64,000 nt of DNA from Acidobacteriota bacterium (GCA_027459505.1 DAIDIE010000020.1:117495-181494), one strand, 5' to 3'. Positions 1-7,820 are shown, counted from the first letter of the stretch. A program made the numbers and translations. The notes: a model not told the origin generated them from the sequence alone.

Positions 1-1
1 C

Positions 2-721
2 GGCGAACTACCGCTCATGCTGCAGTCCAAGCTGCTGCGCGTGCTGGAAGACCAGAGCTTCCGCCGCCTTGGCGGCGTTAAAGATCTCAAGGTGGACGTC
101 CGTATCGTGGCCGCCTCCAACCGCAACCTCGAGGAGGCCGCGCGGTCCGGACAGTTCCGCCAGGATCTGTTCTACCGCCTCATGGTCATCCCCATCTTTA
201 TCCCTCCGCTGCGCAACCGCCGCGATGACATCCTGGCGCTGGCCAACTTTTTCATTGAGCATTACAACGTGCGCTTCCGCAAGAAGATTGAAGGACTGAC
301 CCACGAAGCCGAGCAGTTGATGCTGAACTACGACTGGCCGGGCAATGTGCGTGAATTGAAAAACGCCATTCAGCGCGCCATGATCCTGGAGGATAGCAGC
401 CGTATCCGGCCCACGTATCTGCCCTTCTATCACGAGTCGGGGCCGTTGCTGACCTCCAACGTCGCCTTCCCCGATCAGCAGCAGAACTCGGCGATTACCG
501 CCGATTCCAAAACCTTGCCCAATGGCCGCCAGGTACCCCTATGGCGCATTCCTTCCGCGGGAACCTCCATGGAAGAGGTCGAGCGCGTGATGGTGACCCA
601 GGCGCTCAGCCAGACGCATGGTAACCAGAGCCAGGCCGCGCGCCTGCTCGATATCAGCCGCGACGCGCTGCGCTACAAAATGAAGAAGTTCGGCCTGGAA
701 AACGGCGAGGCCGCGCAGTAG
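2..721 (+). CDS. Sigma-54-dependent transcriptional activator, C-terminal part
   Basis: The reading frame is open from the window edge, so this is the 3' portion (about 239 residues) of a longer gene. It begins in the AAA+ sigma-54 interaction domain at the stretch GELPLMLQSKLLRVLED, which lies just after Walker B in NtrC-family proteins. It continues through the second half of the ATPase (DLFYRLMVIPIFIPPLRNRR, then NYDWPGNVRELKNAIQRA with the sensor/arginine-finger region). It ends with a Fis-type helix-turn-helix (NQSQAARLLDISRDALRYKM). Walker A, GAFTGA and any receiver domain lie outside the window, so whether this is a response regulator cannot be said. Proteins of this family use ATP hydrolysis to remodel the closed complex of RNA polymerase-sigma54. 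I saw no convincing -24/-12 promoter in the window that would be its target. Confidence 0.93.
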   Translation, partial: GELPLMLQSKLLRVLEDQSFRRLGGVKDLKVDVRIVAASNRNLEEAARSGQFRQDLFYRLMVIPIFIPPLRNRRDDILALANFFIEHYNVRFRKKIEGLTHEAEQLMLNYDWPGNVRELKNAIQRAMILEDSSRIRPTYLPFYHESGPLLTSNVAFPDQQQNSAITADSKTLPNGRQVPLWRIPSAGTSMEEVERVMVTQALSQTHGNQSQAARLLDISRDALRYKMKKFGLENGEAAQ

Positions 722-788
722 TCGGCCCCACTCTTTTTTGATTGCGAGCGCGTCCTAGGGCGCGGTCGATAAAATGGTTGCATATTGC

Positions 789-1043
789 ATGGGCCTCAAC
801 ATTAAAGACGAGAGTGCGTACAGGCTCGCGCAGGAACTTGCCTCCATCACCGGCGAGAGCCTAACCGTTGCGGTTACCGCAGCGCTCCGGGAACGCCTTG
901 ATCGAGTGCGCCGCAATCAAAAAGGGCCGCTTGCCGAGCGTCTGCTTGCCATTGGCAAGGATTGCGCGGCTCATCTTAAGGAACCCTATCGCTCGGCTGA
1001 GCACGGTGATCTTCTCTATGATGAAAACGGGCTGCCCCGATGA
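789..1043 (+). CDS. VapB-like antitoxin (PSK-type transcription factor family)
   Basis: An 84-residue protein beginning MGLNIKDESAYRLAQELA, which matches the short Rv0623/VapB-like antitoxins: an N-terminal dimerising, DNA-binding segment, a middle helix (TGESLTVAVTAALRERLDRV) and a toxin-binding tail ending near YDENGLPR. The ATG at 789 is preferred over the ATG at 774 because family members begin with M-x-L-N-I-K. Its stop overlaps the next start as ATGA (1040-1043), the normal vapB-vapC arrangement. The toxin behind it is only a stub (see 1040-1126), so this antitoxin has no local partner. It may still bind its own promoter or neutralise a VapC encoded elsewhere, which is inference. Confidence 0.8.
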   Translation: MGLNIKDESAYRLAQELASITGESLTVAVTAALRERLDRVRRNQKGPLAERLLAIGKDCAAHLKEPYRSAEHGDLLYDENGLPR

Positions 1044-1126
1044 TCAAGACATCTGCACTGATTGCGATCCTGCGGGGAGAGCCGGAAGCGAATGAGTTGG
1101 CATTGGCGAGTCAATTACGGCAGTGA
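1040..1126 (+). pseudogene. VapC toxin remnant (truncated PIN-domain start)
   Basis: Translation from the ATG that overlaps the antitoxin stop gives 28 codons, MIKTSALIAILRGEPEANE and a short tail, then TGA. This is the recognisable start of a VapC PIN ribonuclease, whose family begins M-I-(V/I)-D-T-S-A-L-(V/I)-A-I-L. Intact VapC proteins have about 130 residues. The first catalytic aspartate is also missing: KTS stands where DTS is expected, as if a codon had been lost or changed. After the stop the oppositely oriented sigma gene begins within about 20 bases, so the rest of the toxin is gone. The fragment cannot encode an active ribonuclease. Confidence 0.8.
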
Positions 1127-1146
1127 TGGATTACCGCACTGAGGCG

Positions 1147-2424
1147 CTATCGTTCTTTGCCCCGGCGTCCCGCCAGCTCACTAATTTTCTTGAGCAGAAA
1201 ATCCCGTTCCGTCTGATTCGTTGCCAAACCCAGCGCACACTCGTAGCCGGCCGCGGCGGCGCCGGTTTGCCCCAACTCGCGCAAGAAGTGGGCGCGCGTG
1301 GCATGGAAGAGGTGATATCCGTCCAACTCCCCGCTGGCGCCAATCGGCTCCAGCAGTCTGAGCCCAGCCGCAGGCCCTTCCGCCATGGAAACGGCTACGG
1401 CGCGGTTCAGCGCCACTACCGCGGTGGGTTCCAGCGCGTAAAGACGTTCGTACAGCTGGGCAATGCGCTTCCAGTCGGTATCGTTTGCCTCACGCGCGCG
1501 GCCATGGCAGGCGGCAATCGCGGCCTGCAGGGCGTAGCGGCCGCCCCCAACGCCACTGCTGCCGCGCATGGCTGCATCGGCCAACAAGAGTCCCTCCGCG
1601 ATCTGCGCCTGGTTCCAGCGGCTCCGGTCCTGCCGATCCAGCGGAACCAGTTCTCCATGGGCGCCGGTCCGGGCCTCGCGCCGCGCGTCCTGCAGCAGCA
1701 TGAGCCCGAGCAGGCCGAGCAGTTCGGGATCGGCATACGGCGAGCTCAATCCGATCAGGTCGCGGGTGAGGCGGATGGCGTCGCCGCATAGTTCCGCGCG
1801 CACCAGTTCCTCGCCGCGGGTCGCGGCATAACCCTCGTTAAACACCAGGTACAGCACGGTCAGGACCGCCCCCAGCCGCTCCGGCAGTTGGCTGAGCGGA
1901 GGCACCCGGTAGGGAATCGCCGATTCGCGAATTTTGCGCTTCGCGCGGACCAGCCGCTGCGCCATGGTGGCTTCACTGACCAGGAAGGCGCGCGCGATTT
2001 GGCCCGTATCAAGACCGCACAAGGTGCGCAAGGTCAGCGCCACCTGTGAATCCAGCGCCAACGCCGGATGGCAGCAGGTGAAGATGAGCCGCAACTGGTC
2101 GTGGGCGATCTCCCGCTCGGTGTAGTCGGGTTCGTATTGGGTCGGCAACTCCCCGGCGGCGGCCTGCTCCTGGAGTTTTCGTTGCAGGTTGCTGGAGCGC
2201 CGGGCGCGATCAATCGCCTTATTGCGGGCCACGCGAATGATCCAGGCGCGGCTCTGCTCGGGAACACCCGTCTTTGGCCACTGCCGCAGCGCCTCGGCAA
2301 ATGCGTCCTGGGCGCACTCCTCGGCCGTGTCGAAATCCCCCAAGAACCGGATCAAAATGGCGACAATTTTCCCCCACTCCTGGCGGTAAAGCTCTTCCAC
2401 ACGCTCAGTGGCCGGACTGGTCAT
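1147..2424 (-). CDS. ECF RNA polymerase sigma factor, ECF42 type
   Basis: A 425-residue sigma-70 family protein. Region 2 lies near the N-terminus (LYRQEWGKIVAILIRFLGDF, then CAQDAFAEALRQWP and SRAWIIRVARNKAIDRARR). Region 4 follows (LRLIFTCCHPALALDSQVAL, QIARAFLVSEATMAQRLVRA). After it comes a C-terminal extension of about 230 residues rich in paired helices. That extension, of the SigI/DUF6596 type with TPR-like repeats, is the hallmark of ECF42, a group that lacks classical anti-sigma partners and sits beside DGPF/YCII proteins. Both features hold here, because the divergent neighbour at 2501 is a YCII protein. ATG 2424 is the natural start. The extension is thought to take part in controlling sigma activity in this group; nothing in the window identifies the signal. 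Confidence 0.93.
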   Translation of the reverse strand: MTSPATERVEELYRQEWGKIVAILIRFLGDFDTAEECAQDAFAEALRQWPKTGVPEQSRAWIIRVARNKAIDRARRSSNLQRKLQEQAAAGELPTQYEPDYTEREIAHDQLRLIFTCCHPALALDSQVALTLRTLCGLDTGQIARAFLVSEATMAQRLVRAKRKIRESAIPYRVPPLSQLPERLGAVLTVLYLVFNEGYAATRGEELVRAELCGDAIRLTRDLIGLSSPYADPELLGLLGLMLLQDARREARTGAHGELVPLDRQDRSRWNQAQIAEGLLLADAAMRGSSGVGGGRYALQAAIAACHGRAREANDTDWKRIAQLYERLYALEPTAVVALNRAVAVSMAEGPAAGLRLLEPIGASGELDGYHLFHATRAHFLRELGQTGAAAAGYECALGLATNQTERDFLLKKISELAGRRGKER

Positions 2425-2454
2425 GCAAAAAAGTTTAAAAAGTTTGAGCCCGGC

Positions 2455-2483
2455 TGTCGAATCCAGCCCCCTTGGTTCGATTT
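2455..2483 (+). promoter_or_regulatory. Predicted ECF42-type promoter of the YCII gene
   Basis: A TGTCGA hexamer (2455-2460), a 17-base spacer and CGATTT (2478-2483) lie upstream of the ATG at 2501. ECF42 sigma factors are reported to use TGTCGA at -35 and CG(A/T)C at -10, so the -35 is a full match and the -10 matches three of four bases. Transcription would begin near 2489-2490, leaving a leader of about a dozen bases that carries the strong GGAGGA ribosome site. Confidence 0.65.
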
Positions 2484-2500
2484 AGAGATGGAGGAACGGA

Positions 2501-2854
2501 ATGAAGTTCATGCTTTTGATCTACGGAGACGAACAGGCCTGGACGGATGGCGAGCGCCAGGCCTGCTACGGGGAGTCTGCCCAACTTGCGCAACAGCTCC
2601 AAAAAGAGGGCTGCTACATCGACGCCAACCCCCTGCAGTCGGTGCAAACCGCTACCACTGTCCGGGTTCGGGAAGGGCGTCCGCAGATCATGGATGGCCC
2701 CTTCGCCGAGGCGCGCGAACAACTGGGCGGCTATTTCCTGATCGAAGCCGCCGATCTTGATCAGGCGCTCGCGATTGCCGCCCGTATCCCCGCCGCGCGC
2801 AAAGGCAGTGTCGAGGTCCGTCCCGTTGTGCCCGTTCCCGGACTACCCGGATAA
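2501..2854 (+). CDS. YCII/DGPF-domain protein (first copy)
   Basis: A 117-residue YCII-related protein. It begins MKFMLLIYGDEQAW and carries the diagnostic MDGPFAEAREQLGGYFLIEA segment around residues 65-85, then an alpha-beta end with the V-E-V-R-P motif. The fold is a ferredoxin-like dimer; the chemistry of DGPF proteins is not established. A strong GGAGGAACGG precedes the ATG. It is divergent from the ECF42 sigma gene with 76 bases between the starts, the standard ECF42-DGPF pairing, and the predicted ECF42 promoter lies in that gap. Its last 31 coding and downstream bases recur, with three mismatches, at 3621-3651. Confidence 0.9.
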   Translation: MKFMLLIYGDEQAWTDGERQACYGESAQLAQQLQKEGCYIDANPLQSVQTATTVRVREGRPQIMDGPFAEAREQLGGYFLIEAADLDQALAIAARIPAARKGSVEVRPVVPVPGLPG

Positions 2855-2995
2855 GTGCAGCGGCGCCCCAAAGCGTGGAAGGGGGCGGATCGGGAAGGAC
2901 GGGGAAGGGGAAAAGTCTGGCGCCGTTCGGCGGCCGGTTGAGGTTGCTGCTCAGGTGGCATGAACCGGCGAAACAATTGCCGGAAAGGGTAGCGT

Positions 2996-3436
2996 ATGCA
3001 AAAGGAACTCTTGCGGGAAATCTTGAAGCAAAACGAATTTACAAGTCATTTCTCCCTTGACCGGGTGTGCGCAGAGAATGCATCGCTGAAGTTGAACGAT
3101 AAAGCAGCGTCGATTGGATTCATATATCGGCATATCGGCGAAATGATGAACTTGTTCGCGGCTATGTTAGGCATTCCTACTGACGTAAGGAACTCTACGA
3201 TGGGCGAGGCGGACCACGGACAGGGGGCCGATGTGGAATACAGCCGGCAGTTGATCTCAAGAGGATACGGTGCGTTGAAGGAACTTGTAGAGAGTAGTGT
3301 GGATGAGGACTGGCTGAAACCTATTGACACTCCATTCTTTGGCACAGTTACGCGGATGAGACTGTTTAGTCACGCTCTTTTCCATACCTCCCACCATGCG
3401 GGCCAAATATCGCTGACGCTGGCAAGAGGAAAGTAA
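2996..3436 (+). CDS. DinB-family protein (four-helix bundle, putative metalloprotein)
   Basis: A 146-residue protein with the DinB/DinB_2 layout: N-terminal helix, a first histidine in GFIYRHIGEMMNL (about residue 46), and a C-terminal pair in HALFHTSHHAGQISLTL. These histidines would form the usual triad for a divalent metal. Members include thiol-dependent transferases and many damage-induced proteins of unknown reaction; the sequence does not decide which. The ATG at 2996 starts the frame and has only a weak ribosome site (GGAAAGGGTAGCGT upstream). The gene is more AT-rich than its neighbours and sits between the two YCII copies, next to a duplicated YCII tail, which suggests it entered later. 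DinB genes are frequent companions of ECF/YCII clusters. Confidence 0.82.
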   Translation: MQKELLREILKQNEFTSHFSLDRVCAENASLKLNDKAASIGFIYRHIGEMMNLFAAMLGIPTDVRNSTMGEADHGQGADVEYSRQLISRGYGALKELVESSVDEDWLKPIDTPFFGTVTRMRLFSHALFHTSHHAGQISLTLARGK

Positions 3437-3766
3437 GCCAACGGGCAGGTCTTGTCGCGCCTTTTGTCTGGCGAGGTTCCCCCAGTTCATCGCCGGATTC
3501 AATTGTCGCGAGGTCGTACTAAGGCGGATGGGTACCAAAATGCGCTCTTCACAATAAGCTGACCGTCTGCGGTGCCCGGAGCTTCCTCAGGAACGATCAT
3601 CGGCTCATCGCCCAGGTGTCCGTTCCAGGACCGCCCGGATAAGTGCAGCGGCAGCGGGATGTCGAGAGCGCTGAGGTCATGGCGGGGCTATCAAGTGCCG
3701 CCTTCAGGTATCCCCGGGGAACGTTGAAGCGTCTTCAGGTGAGGTCAAAGCAGAGAGGAAATGCTT
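3437..3766 (+). pseudogene. 330-base gap with a duplicated YCII 3' end
   Basis: No intact gene is visible between the DinB stop and the second YCII gene. Bases 3621-3651 repeat 2833-2863 (the last codons, stop and trailer of the first YCII gene) with 28 of 31 bases identical, and still read V-P-G-P-P-G-stop. This is most simply the tail of a lost third YCII copy or of an old tandem duplication. A TGTCGA hexamer at 3660-3665 resembles an ECF42 -35 box but lacks a good -10. Confidence 0.55.
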
Positions 3767-4141
3767 ATGCGATTCATGATGATGGTGCGATCCAACCCTG
3801 TGGCGGAGAGTGGGCAACCACCCTCACCCAAATTACTGGCTACCATGCAGGCCTATAACGAGCAGCTTCAAAAGGCGGGCGTGCTCCGCGACCTGGCCGG
3901 ATTGAAGCCCTCGGCCGCGGGCTTTCGCCTGCATTACGCGAACGGCGAGCCCACCCTGCATGATGGCCCCTTCGCCGAGACGCGGGAGCTGATTGCCGGC
4001 TTCTGGATCATCGAAACAAAAACCCGCGATGAGGCGCTGGCCTGGGCCAAAAAGATTCCGGCGCCCTTCGAGGACGGCAGTGGCGTCATTGAGGTGCGGC
4101 CCTTGTGGGGACCCGAAGACTTCGGTCCACCGGCGCAATAA
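3767..4141 (+). CDS. YCII/DGPF-domain protein (second copy)
   Basis: A 124-residue YCII-family protein starting MRFMMMVRSNP. The family core is clear: TMQAYNEQLQKAGVLRDLAGL, then the diagnostic TLHDGPFAETRELIAGFWII and a terminal GVIEVRPLWGPEDF. The ATG at 3767 is chosen over 3761 because it aligns with family starts and leaves 6 bases between GAGAGGA and the start. It belongs to the longer DGPF subgroup with a C-terminal RPLW...DFG motif, and so is a diverged paralogue of the first YCII protein, not a recent copy. It is followed within 73 bases by the VOC gene and is probably co-transcribed with it. Reaction unknown. Confidence 0.9.
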   Translation: MRFMMMVRSNPVAESGQPPSPKLLATMQAYNEQLQKAGVLRDLAGLKPSAAGFRLHYANGEPTLHDGPFAETRELIAGFWIIETKTRDEALAWAKKIPAPFEDGSGVIEVRPLWGPEDFGPPAQ

Positions 4142-4157
4142 GCGCTCTTGCGAGCGC
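4142..4157 (+). other. Small perfect hairpin after the second YCII gene
   Basis: GCGCTC-TTGC-GAGCGC forms a 6-bp stem immediately after the TAA stop. There is no T-run behind it, so it is more likely an mRNA 3'-end or processing element than an intrinsic terminator. Confidence 0.35.
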
Positions 4158-4213
4158 CTGACAAGACTGGATCGATGACGGCGAGACCGCCTCGCCCTGA
4201 CAGGAGACGAGCT

Positions 4214-4627
4214 ATGAAAATCAGCAACTATCTTCATTTCGATGGCAACTGCAAGGAAGCCTTTGAGCATTACGCCGCGGTATTGGGTGGAAAAGTCACC
4301 GCGATGATCCCCCACACCGGATCTCCGGCGGAAAACTTCGTCCCCGCCGAGTGGAAGGACAAAGTTCTTCACGCCTGCATCGAGCTCGACGGGCAACTGC
4401 TGATGGCATCGGATGCGCCTCCGGGGCGCTTTCAAAAACCGCAGGGCTTCAGTGTCTGCCTGCACGTCGCCAGCCCGCAGGAGGCGGAGCGGCTCTATAA
4501 CGCCCTCAGTCCCGGCGGGAGCATCAGTATGCCGCTCGGCAAGACCTTCTTCGCCGAGAGTTTTGCCATGGTGACCGATCGCTTTGGGACACCCTGGATG
4601 ATTAATTGTCCGCCCAACCAGCACTAG
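4214..4627 (+). CDS. VOC-superfamily PhnB-like protein
   Basis: A 137-residue protein beginning MKISNYLHFDGNCKEAFEHY, the signature start of the PhnB/3-demethylubiquinone-methyltransferase-like branch of the vicinal oxygen chelate superfamily. Further matches are HACIELDGQLLMASDAPP in the middle and a terminal FGTPWMINC. A good ribosome site (CAGGAGA) precedes the ATG at 4214, so the upstream codons from 4148 are not used. Proteins of this branch often lack a complete metal site and their reaction is unknown. The position inside an ECF42-YCII cluster is typical of the family. Confidence 0.88.
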   Translation: MKISNYLHFDGNCKEAFEHYAAVLGGKVTAMIPHTGSPAENFVPAEWKDKVLHACIELDGQLLMASDAPPGRFQKPQGFSVCLHVASPQEAERLYNALSPGGSISMPLGKTFFAESFAMVTDRFGTPWMINCPPNQH

Positions 4628-4785
4628 CCAAATCAACAGAGAGTTCCGTGCGCAGTGCGGCCCCGGAAATCGCTTGCCGGCCCAAGTCCACGGCAGATTA
4701 GAGCCTGAGCTTGGGCCGGAAGCGGAAGTGCATTTCAACAATGGATCTGTTTACCAGCTCTGTTCACTTCGAAGGGAGACTTGTC

Positions 4786-5241
4786 GTGCATTTGACTGAA
4801 GAGCCTGAAATCGTCCAGTGGCCGGCCTCGCATTACCTCTTTGTTGAGAAGAACGGCTCGATCTCGAAAAACGCTCCGCAGGCCTGGCAGGAATTTCACA
4901 GCCATTTGGCCGGCATCTTGCGGGACCAGCAGGTATCCGGATTTGTGAGCCTCTACCGGCCCAATGAAGGCCTTTATCGCGCGGGCGTAATGGTAAACGC
5001 GCAGCCTTCTTGTGTTCCGCAGGGACTGTCATATGAGTTGTTCCAGGGCGGCAAGTACGGCCGTTTCATAATGACCGGGCCCTATTCCTCCCTCCCTGAG
5101 GCCTGCAGTCGCGTCTTTGAGCTGGTTCAACAGGCCAAACCGCGGCTGCGCGACGACTTTTACCTGGAGCACTACGTCAACGATCCCAGGACCACGCCAG
5201 AAGACCAACTGATTACGGCGATTCTGGTCCCGCTGGCGTGA
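4786..5241 (+). CDS. GyrI-like / AraC effector-binding domain protein
   Basis: A stand-alone effector-binding domain of 151 residues if started at GTG 4786, which has an AAGGGAGA ribosome site six bases upstream. ATG 4741 in the same frame would add 15 residues. The recognisable pattern is GLYRAGVMVN, then FQGGKYGRFIMTGPYSSLPEA and the C-terminal LEHYVNDPRTTPEDQLITAILVPL, which matches the family's E-x-Y-x-N-D-P-x-x-T-P-x-E-x-x-T-x-I-x-x-P-L ending. Such domains bind small hydrophobic or cationic ligands, or inhibit gyrase in the GyrI case; the ligand here cannot be inferred. It is the last member of the ECF42-associated cluster. Confidence 0.78.
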   Translation: MHLTEEPEIVQWPASHYLFVEKNGSISKNAPQAWQEFHSHLAGILRDQQVSGFVSLYRPNEGLYRAGVMVNAQPSCVPQGLSYELFQGGKYGRFIMTGPYSSLPEACSRVFELVQQAKPRLRDDFYLEHYVNDPRTTPEDQLITAILVPLA

Positions 5242-5293
5242 ACCCAACCTAAGCGAGTCGCCTGCTGGCGGACGCGGGGGCAGAGGCCGTACA

Positions 5294-7789
5294 ATGCGAT
5301 TTCAGCTCTGGTCCGCTTGCCCCCAACATCCCATGCGCCAGTATTCCATTCGCACCTCGCTCGTTCTGTTGTCCATTTTGGTTTCCGCCAGCTTGTGCGC
5401 CGCCCTGCCCAGCGCCGCTGGCGCTGGCAAAAACACAGCCCGTCATGCCCGGCGCAGCGCGGGAGCCCGCCTGCCCTGGCGCCGCCTCGATCCCATCGTT
5501 GAAGATTCGCTGAAGCGCCACGAGATGCCAGGAGCGGTGTTGATCGTGGGGCATAACGGCCACGTCGTTTATCGCAAGGCGTATGGCGAGCGCGCGCTGT
5601 TTCCTCACCGCGAGAAGATGACGGTCAACACCATCTTCGATTGCGCTTCGCTGACCAAGGTGGTGGCCACCACGCCGTCAATCATGCAGCTTTTTGAAGA
5701 GGGCAAGCTGCGGTTGAACGACCCGGTATCGCGCTACCTGCCTGGATTTGCGGTCAACGGCAAAGAGCACATTACTATCCGGGAGTTGCTGACACACTTC
5801 TCCGGACTGCCGCCTGACCTGGATGTTTCCACGCCCTGGCATGGCTACAATCTCGGGGTGGAGAAGGCGGAGGCCTCCACGCTCGACCGCGCTCCCGGCA
5901 GCCGCTTCGAGTACAGCGACGTCAACTTCGTGATCCTTGGCGAGTTGGTGCGGCGCATCTCCGGCGAGCGGCTTGACCAGTACGCCTGGGAGCATGTTTG
6001 GAAACCGCTGGGGATGGCGCACACGCGCTTTCTGCCTCCCGCCTCCTGGCGGCCGCGCATTGCCCCGACCGCGCGCGATCCGCAGACCGGCCGCTGGCTG
6101 CGTGGCACCGTGCATGACCCTACTGCCCGCTACATGGATGGCGTGAGCGGCGACGCCGGAGTGTTTTCCACCGCCGATGATCTGGCGCGCTACGCGCAGA
6201 TGATGCTGAACGGCGGCGTGGGCGCCAATGGGCATCGCGTGCTCAGCGCCCTCACTGTAGCCAAGATGACCACCCCGCAGACGCCGTTCAACGTCCCCGA
6301 CCTGCACGGCCTGGGTTGGGACATTGACACGCCGTTCTCCTCCAATCGCGGCGAGTTGCTGCGGGTCGGCTCCTATGGTCATACGGGTTTTACCGGCACT
6401 TCGATCTGGATCGATCCTTATACCAACACTTACATCGTGTTGCTGACCAATGCCGTTCATCCGCAGCCCCGGAAACCGGTGATTTCGTTGCGTTCCAAGG
6501 TGGCCACCGCGGTCGCCGCGATCCTCTCCGAAGAGCACCCCACCCGGAATGAGAAAAAGCTGCGCGCCCGGATGCTCGCCGCTTACCAGGAAAACCTCAC
6601 CGGGTACAACGAAGTCAACATGACCACTCATCGCCCTATCGCGCGCAATGGCGTGGTCCTGACCGGCCTGGATGTGTTGAAGCAGCGCGGCTTTGATGTC
6701 CTGCGCGGACTGAATGTCGGTCTGGTGACCAATGAGACCGGCATTGACGGTAGTGGGGTGCGGAACCTCGACGACATGCGCGCCGCCGGCATCCATGTGA
6801 CTGCAGCCTTCGCTCCCGAGCACGGCTGGGCAGGGAAGCTCGACACGACCCAAATTGGCAACACCCGTGACGCCGCTACTGGCATCCCTGTCTACAGCGC
6901 TTACGGAGCTACCCCGGCTGCCCGCCATCTTTCGCCGGCTGGCCTGGACAAGGTCAACGCCCTGGTCTACGACATTCAGGACGTGGGCGTGCGTTTCTAC
7001 ACCTTTGAAACCACGCTGGGCTACACCCTGGAAGCCGCCGCGCAGCGTCATATCCCGGTTTTTGTTCTGGACCGTCCCGATCCCATCAACGGCATTGATG
7101 TGCAGGGGCCGGTGCTCGACCCCACCCTGCGCAGCTTTACCGGCTACTACCCTGGTATGCCGGTTCGCAATGGTATGACGGTGGGCGAACTGGCGGAGAT
7201 GTTTAATCGCACCATGAACATTGATGCCAACCTGAAGGTCATCCGCATGGAAGGATGGGAGCGCGGCGACTTCTACGATTCCACCAGCTTGCCGTGGGTG
7301 AATCCCTCGCCGAATCTGCGCAATCTGACTGAAACCATTCTGTATCCGGGCGTCTCGCTGGTGGAGGGAACCAACGTCAGCGTCGGGCGCGGCACTGATG
7401 ATCCCTTTGAAGTTCTCGGCGCGCCCTGGATTCACGCCACCGAACTTGCCGCCTACCTGAACCGGCGCGTCATTCCTGGCGTGCGCTTCATCCCCATACA
7501 GTTCACGCCCTCTTCCAGCCGCTATGCCCACCAGCTCTGCCAGGGGGTGAGCATCAACCTGGAAGATCGCGACATTCTGAACGCTCCGGAACTCGGCCTG
7601 GAGATTGCCTCGGCTCTCGCTCACCTCTATCCGCGTCAGTGGGATAGCCATGAGATGTTCCGCCTGGCCGGCAGCCACCAGGTGGTTCAGCAGATTCTGT
7701 CCAGGCAGGATCCGCGCAATATCGACGTGAGTGAGGCAGCGCAGCGCAAAGCGTTTATGCACACCCGGGGCCGCTTCCTGTTGTACTGA
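5294..7789 (+). CDS. Secreted AmiE-like serine hydrolase fused to NamZ-type exo-beta-N-acetylmuramidase (DUF1343)
   Basis: An 831-residue two-enzyme protein. A signal peptide (hydrophobic run near residues 20-40, before AAGAGKN) is followed by a class-C beta-lactamase-like hydrolase at about 50-420. This has S119-x-x-K122 in DCASLTK, the Y-S-D motif in RFEYSDVNFVILGEL, and an H-T-G triad in SYGHTGFTGTS. The second half, about 455-831, is a DUF1343/NamZ domain with the FAPEHG motif, YDIQDVGVRFYTFETTLGYT, DRPDPING and NLTETILYPGVSLVEGTN. In Bacillus subtilis the equivalents are separate proteins (AmiE/YbbE amidase and NamZ/YbbC, with NagZ) that strip peptides and release MurNAc from cell-wall fragments. 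Fusion suggests sequential action on peptidoglycan fragments outside the cytoplasm. ATG 5333 is an alternative start giving a tighter signal peptide. No NagZ or MurNAc transporter is nearby. Confidence 0.9.
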   Translation: MRFQLWSACPQHPMRQYSIRTSLVLLSILVSASLCAALPSAAGAGKNTARHARRSAGARLPWRRLDPIVEDSLKRHEMPGAVLIVGHNGHVVYRKAYGERALFPHREKMTVNTIFDCASLTKVVATTPSIMQLFEEGKLRLNDPVSRYLPGFAVNGKEHITIRELLTHFSGLPPDLDVSTPWHGYNLGVEKAEASTLDRAPGSRFEYSDVNFVILGELVRRISGERLDQYAWEHVWKPLGMAHTRFLPPASWRPRIAPTARDPQTGRWLRGTVHDPTARYMDGVSGDAGVFSTADDLARYAQMMLNGGVGANGHRVLSALTVAKMTTPQTPFNVPDLHGLGWDIDTPFSSNRGELLRVGSYGHTGFTGTSIWIDPYTNTYIVLLTNAVHPQPRKPVISLRSKVATAVAAILSEEHPTRNEKKLRARMLAAYQENLTGYNEVNMTTHRPIARNGVVLTGLDVLKQRGFDVLRGLNVGLVTNETGIDGSGVRNLDDMRAAGIHVTAAFAPEHGWAGKLDTTQIGNTRDAATGIPVYSAYGATPAARHLSPAGLDKVNALVYDIQDVGVRFYTFETTLGYTLEAAAQRHIPVFVLDRPDPINGIDVQGPVLDPTLRSFTGYYPGMPVRNGMTVGELAEMFNRTMNIDANLKVIRMEGWERGDFYDSTSLPWVNPSPNLRNLTETILYPGVSLVEGTNVSVGRGTDDPFEVLGAPWIHATELAAYLNRRVIPGVRFIPIQFTPSSSRYAHQLCQGVSINLEDRDILNAPELGLEIASALAHLYPRQWDSHEMFRLAGSHQVVQQILSRQDPRNIDVSEAAQRKAFMHTRGRFLLY

Positions 7790-7820
7790 TTCCGGCGGAA
7801 TGCGAAACTGTTCGCTCGGC

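Noticed and set aside
1123..1791. Plus-strand open frame of 222 codons opposite the ECF42 sigma gene
   Set aside because: Antisense to a recognisable sigma factor; no homology and low-complexity composition.
2466..2485. tRNA T-arm-like GGTTCGATTT
   Set aside because: No acceptor, D or anticodon arms can be drawn around it. The bases are better explained as the -10 part of the ECF42-type promoter.
3660..3690. Second ECF42 promoter before the second YCII gene
   Set aside because: TGTCGA is present, but at 17 bases spacing the -10 reads CGGGGC. Only the CG matches, so the evidence is too weak.
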